A stretch of DNA of 9,838 bases from Mariprofundus sp. (GTDB lineage Bacteria > Pseudomonadota > Zetaproteobacteria > Mariprofundales > Mariprofundaceae). The DNA is taken from the NCBI GenBank assembly GCA_015485035.1, contig WFUI01000244.1, positions 1-9,838 on the forward strand, given 5' to 3'. How positions within the stretch are numbered: the first letter of the stretch is position 1; each line of letters opens with the position of its first letter. Positions 6,915 to 9,838 of the stretch are shown one piece after another. The notes beneath the pieces are model-generated. The model worked only from the letters and a program-made list of their open reading frames with translations. It was not told the origin of the DNA and made no database searches. The position numbers and the translations under genes were made by a program.

Positions 6915-7436
6915 ATGACAAATGTCTCAAATAAAGAAAAGGGTTTCACACTGATCGAATTGATGATTGTGGTTGCAATCATCGGTATTCTGGCTGCCAT
7001 CGCAATCCCGCAGTTCTCGAACTACCGTACCAAGGCGTTCAATTCAGCGGCTGTATCTGATCTGCATACTGCACGCCTGGCTGAAGAAGCATTATTCTCT
7101 GATTATCAGGCATATGGATCAACCGTCGCCAAAACCAATACTGCCGGCAAGGCTGGCGCTGGTGTAACGCTTACCGCCAATGGATTTGTAGCCACCACCA
7201 CAGCGGGTCAGGAAGCTCCTGTAACAGTCAGCAATAATGTCAGCCTGGAAGCTGATACGGACAAGACCCTGGCCTATGCCACGATTACTGCGCAACATGC
7301 CAATGGTGACAAGCTTTATGCTGCAGAAACTGATCAGTCCGGTACTTATCAGAAAAACATCACTGCAGGCACAAAATTCAAGGCAATCGGTAAAGCAACC
7401 GCCAACCTTGATGCAAAGGGATACACTGCAATGTAA
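6915..7436 (+). CDS. pilA: Type IV major pilin PilA (prepilin)
   Basis: A 173-residue type IVa prepilin: a 10-residue leader ending KEKG, cleaved and N-methylated by the prepilin peptidase PilD before Phe, leaving 163 mature residues. Mature Phe1, Glu5, Gly14 and Pro22 are all present, and residues 1-53 form the canonical hydrophobic alpha-helix by which subunits pack in the fibre. The first 57 mature residues closely follow Geobacter PilA (QFSNYR at 23-28, NSAA at 33-36, SDL at 38-40), with aromatics at 24, 27, 32, 51, 54 and 57. The C-terminal part (about 58-163) is Ala/Thr/Gly-rich, beta-prone and lacks cysteine, so there is no disulfide-bounded D-region. The gene has its own sigma-54 promoter, a strong AGGAG site and an intrinsic terminator, as expected for a very abundant product. 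A minor pilin or pseudopilin is possible, but the promoter and terminator favour the major subunit. Confidence 0.92.
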   Translation: MTNVSNKEKGFTLIELMIVVAIIGILAAIAIPQFSNYRTKAFNSAAVSDLHTARLAEEALFSDYQAYGSTVAKTNTAGKAGAGVTLTANGFVATTTAGQEAPVTVSNNVSLEADTDKTLAYATITAQHANGDKLYAAETDQSGTYQKNITAGTKFKAIGKATANLDAKGYTAM

Positions 7437-7462
7437 TTGCATGTTATTCGTGCATGGTAATC

Positions 7463-7497
7463 AGGAGGGAATGCTTTTTAGCATTCCCTCCTTTCTT
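7463..7497 (+). terminator. Intrinsic terminator after pilA
   Basis: A perfect 13-bp stem (AGGAGGGAATGCT at 7463-7475, its complement at 7480-7492) with a TTTT loop is followed by TTCTT. It starts 26 bp after the pilA stop. It would end most pilA transcripts, so the ABC genes downstream should be expressed at a lower level by read-through or from another promoter. The left arm contains AGGAGG, which the hairpin would sequester. Confidence 0.9.
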
Positions 7498-7525
7498 CAG
7501 AGAATACAAAGCGGGCCAGCCTTAT

Positions 7526-8284
7526 ATGATCCAGTTTATCAACGTCCATAAAACCTACCCGAAACAAATTAACCGTTCTCCTGCCCAACATGCATTGAAG
7601 GGAATATCAATCTCACTCAAACGGGGAGAGACGCTTGGGCTGATTGGTCAGAATGGTGCAGGAAAAAGCACATCTATCCGCCTGATTATGGGGTATATGC
7701 GTCCGGATCGGGGCAAGCTCATTGTGCTTGGAAACGAAAACCCTTCTCCTGCCACACGCCGACATATCGGTTATCTGCCGGAAACATCCTCATTCCCCCC
7801 TAACCTGACATGCATGGAATTGCTTCGATTCGCCGGACGCTGCTGTGACATGTCAAATAACACTATCACTGAACGCTCAGACGGACTGCTGGATCGACTG
7901 GGCATCCGGGATGCCCGCAATCGCAGGTTGAGCGAATATTCAAAAGGTATGCAACAGCGAGCCAGCTTTGCAGCAGCACTCATCCACGACCCTGATCTGC
8001 TGATTCTGGATGAACCGATGTCCGGCCTGGACCCCATTGGTCGTGCAGAGATCATCGATTTGATTCATGACCTGCGCAGACAGGGAAAAAGTATATTATT
8101 CTGCTCACATTTGCTTGATGACGTTGCGCGCATTACCGATGATGTCGCCATCCTGCATCAGGGACATGTGCTTTATAATGGCTCGATCGCCAGCTTGTGT
8201 TCACAACAATCTGTAGTTCAGGGGGCAACCGGAATCAGCCTGCAGGATGCCTTTGTCAGTATAGTCAAAGGATACCAGCCATGA
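7526..8284 (+). CDS. ABC-2 type transporter ATP-binding protein (PilH-like candidate)
   Basis: A 252-residue cytoplasmic ATPase of the ABC-2/NosF (CcmA-like) group. Walker A GQNGAGKST is at 41-49; the Q-loop region reads IGYLPE (81-86), the form usual in this group instead of a Gln motif; the signature is YSKGM (138-142); Walker B is LLILDEP (158-164); and the switch His is 195. The C-terminal ISLQDAFVSIV stretch matches the end of related exporters. The start is ATG at 7526: an upstream in-frame ATG (7454) would put the terminator stem inside the gene. No strong ribosome site is visible, which suggests modest expression. The stop overlaps the permease start as ATGA. It directly follows pilA, as the PilG/H/I ABC transporter needed for pilus assembly does in Myxococcus xanthus; equivalence to PilH is inferred from position and class, not shown. 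Confidence 0.9.
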   Translation: MIQFINVHKTYPKQINRSPAQHALKGISISLKRGETLGLIGQNGAGKSTSIRLIMGYMRPDRGKLIVLGNENPSPATRRHIGYLPETSSFPPNLTCMELLRFAGRCCDMSNNTITERSDGLLDRLGIRDARNRRLSEYSKGMQQRASFAAALIHDPDLLILDEPMSGLDPIGRAEIIDLIHDLRRQGKSILFCSHLLDDVARITDDVAILHQGHVLYNGSIASLCSQQSVVQGATGISLQDAFVSIVKGYQP

Positions 8285-9096
8285 ACCGCATTATAGCACT
8301 GGCAAAGATTACCTTTCTTAACGGATTGAGGCGCAATGCAGTCTGGGGTTTGTGTATATTCGCGCTGGTGTCCGAAATATGTGGCGTTTTCTTCATCGAC
8401 TTCTTCGGCCACGATCTAGGCCGCGTCATCAGCGACTTCCATTTTTCCATCATGTGGTCAGCCGGTATGCTGTTTATCCTTTTTTACGCAGTGCAAGCCA
8501 TTGCATGGGACGATGATCACAGAATCATCGACAGCATTCTTGCCCGCCCTATTTCCCGGACTGAATATGTGCTCGGAACCATGACCGGTTTATCACTGCT
8601 TCTGCTCTGTTTCGAGTTACTTCTGGCCGCTCTGGCCGTGGCTGAAATCATCTGGATCAAGCCAGTCATCGGTGAAACCTATTTCCCGGTGTTTTCCATG
8701 ACACATTTCTCGTTCGCATGGATCGGCCTGCAATTGATTCTGCTGACCCATCTGGGCATTGTCATGCTTGTATCCGCTGCCATTCGGGGCGCTTTCCCTG
8801 TCATGCTGATAACACTGGCCTATTCACTCATATGCTCAGGCCTGCCTGTGGTCAGAGAATCAATCGGTCAGCAATCAGAAGCCTCAGCACAAGGGCTGGA
8901 TAAAATATTGCAGGGCATGAATATGATTTTCCCTGACTTCAGCCTGCTGGATTTAAAAGACAGTGTATTGAGCAATCAAAGCATGGAAATCATGATCGGT
9001 ATGCCTGTATGGATACCGTTCAGCTTGATGGCCGTGTATTTGGCAATCGTTTTAGTACTGTCCTGTTTCATTTATCAGCGCAGGGATATTTTATGA
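8281..9096 (+). CDS. ABC-2 type transporter permease (PilI-like candidate)
   Basis: A 271-residue inner-membrane protein with about six membrane segments (roughly 21-40, 57-76, 102-124, 143-166, 170-190 and 243-264). An amphipathic cytoplasmic stretch after segment two, ILARPISRTEYVLG (86-99), is typical of NosY/COG1277-type permeases and is where the ATPase docks. The loop at 191-240 holds IFPDFSLLDLKD, another pattern of this class. The ATG at 8281 overlaps the ATPase stop as ATGA and follows an AAAGGA site eight bases upstream. The stop again overlaps the next gene as ATGA. It should be the membrane half of the transporter with the ATPase at 7526-8284. The substrate is not evident; by locus analogy with PilI of Myxococcus it may assist pilus biogenesis. 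Confidence 0.87.
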   Translation: MNRIIALAKITFLNGLRRNAVWGLCIFALVSEICGVFFIDFFGHDLGRVISDFHFSIMWSAGMLFILFYAVQAIAWDDDHRIIDSILARPISRTEYVLGTMTGLSLLLLCFELLLAALAVAEIIWIKPVIGETYFPVFSMTHFSFAWIGLQLILLTHLGIVMLVSAAIRGAFPVMLITLAYSLICSGLPVVRESIGQQSEASAQGLDKILQGMNMIFPDFSLLDLKDSVLSNQSMEIMIGMPVWIPFSLMAVYLAIVLVLSCFIYQRRDIL

Positions 9097-9838
9097 GCGG
9101 ACAGCCGTTTCCGATAAAATCGCCGTTTTTTCTGGTGCTATTGATGATCGGTTATGGTTTTCTTTTTCTGGCCCAGGATCGGCATACTTCGACGACTTCA
9201 GAAAATTTATCACCTGCGCTTCCGGTTCGCCTGCTGGATGTACTGGGGCACAGTTATTTGAATCAGCTGATTGCTGAATCCCTGTTTATCAAAACAGCTG
9301 TATATTTCGGCGGTCTGAACAAGCAGCCGGATGAAGATAATCTGGAGATGATGCAGCAACATTTCATCGCCATGAGCCAGTTACACCCCAGGTTGCTGGA
9401 TATCTATTATCGCAGCGAATCAGTACTGGCACATAGAGGAGACAGATTCGTTCAGGCAGCCAACACAATACTGGAAAATGGAAGGCGCGCCTTGCCTGAT
9501 CAGATAGTCCTGCCTTTTTTTGAGGGCTTCAACTATTTTCATTATCTGAATGCCCCCGTCAAAGCCGGGGAAATTTTACGCATTGCCAGCAATATTCCTG
9601 ATGCTCCAACCTGGATTGGTCATCTGGCCAGCATGCTTATGGCCAGCGGTGGCAATATCCGTACCGGCCTGATCTGGTTGAAAGGCATGCTTGCCGCTTC
9701 CCATGATGACGATGAAAGGGCCCGTTATATCAAAGATATTGCCGCCTTTGAAAAAGCGCTACAGGTCCAGCAAGCTCTGGATCGTTATGTTCACAAACAT
9801 GGTAATTATCCTGATAGTCTGACAGTGTTATTGCAGAA
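9093..9838 (+). CDS. Membrane-anchored helical-repeat (TPR-like) protein, 3' end outside window
   Basis: An open frame with no stop before the window end: 248 codons plus two bases. The ATG at 9093 overlaps the permease stop as ATGA, and AGGGA lies about seven bases upstream. One membrane helix at about 11-27 serves as an N-terminal anchor, so the rest is probably periplasmic. From 45 onward the sequence is almost entirely helical with TPR-like spacing (AANTILENGRRALP, GFNYFHYL, APTWIGHLASML, GLIWLKGML), though no strict TPR consensus was matched. Near the visible end, LDRYVHKHGNYPDSLTVLL (229-247) follows the Y...G.YP.SL..L pattern found after the helix of type II secretion pseudopilins and at the C-terminus of some TPR proteins. 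As the third chained gene it is probably the accessory subunit of the transporter, occupying the place of PilG in M. xanthus pilGHI; I cannot confirm homology. Confidence 0.8.
   Translation, partial: MSGQPFPIKSPFFLVLLMIGYGFLFLAQDRHTSTTSENLSPALPVRLLDVLGHSYLNQLIAESLFIKTAVYFGGLNKQPDEDNLEMMQQHFIAMSQLHPRLLDIYYRSESVLAHRGDRFVQAANTILENGRRALPDQIVLPFFEGFNYFHYLNAPVKAGEILRIASNIPDAPTWIGHLASMLMASGGNIRTGLIWLKGMLAASHDDDERARYIKDIAAFEKALQVQQALDRYVHKHGNYPDSLTVLLQ

Noticed and set aside
7454..7525. In-frame extension of the ABC ATPase by 24 codons
   Set aside because: The extension lies across the intrinsic terminator stem, and the ABC domain starts exactly at the ATG at 7526.
8197..8280. In-frame extension of the ABC-2 permease into the ATPase gene
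   Set aside because: The added residues are polar and Cys-rich, unlike a permease N-terminus; ATGA overlap at 8281 with an AAAGGA site is the normal start.

Overview
The window carries ordinary Gram-negative (proteobacterial) chromosome: an LPS-export permease, Lol-type envelope machinery, a beta-barrel with C-terminal Phe, and a type IV pilin behind a sigma-54 type promoter. The N-terminal half of the pilin closely matches what I remember of Geobacter PilA, and the pilin is followed by an ABC transporter, as in Myxococcus pil clusters. A DUF6164-type gene points instead to gamma- or zetaproteobacteria. I would guess an environmental proteobacterium, possibly a zetaproteobacterium, but the species cannot be fixed from sequence reading alone. 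I see no rRNA, tRNA, CRISPR, insertion sequence or phage gene.

Layout. (1) 1-1025 (+): lptG, cut at its 5' end by the window edge. It converges on the next operon with a 49-bp gap. (2) 6696-1075 (-): a tightly packed six-gene run, read right to left: DUF6164-like membrane protein, LolA-like periplasmic protein, two FtsX/LolC/E-like permeases, a LolD/MacB-type ATPase, and an outer-membrane beta-barrel. The last five together form a plausible complete path from inner to outer membrane: ATPase and two permeases in the inner membrane, a soluble carrier in the periplasm, and a barrel where canonical Lol would use LolB. The cargo is unknown. (3) 6697-6914: divergent regulatory region with a sigma-54 (-24/-12) element and upstream TGTC/GACA half-sites resembling PilR sites. 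(4) 6915-7436 (+): pilA, a major type IV pilin, closed by a strong intrinsic terminator. (5) 7526 to the window end (+): three genes chained by ATGA overlaps, namely an ABC-2 type ATPase, its permease, and a membrane-anchored helical-repeat protein running off the window. This recalls the pilA-pilGHI arrangement of Myxococcus xanthus and suggests an ABC transporter that serves pilus biogenesis.

The two points of most interest are the Lol-like operon that ends in a porin-like barrel, and the pilA/ABC/helical-repeat locus, whose pilin keeps the aromatic positions discussed for Geobacter e-pili.
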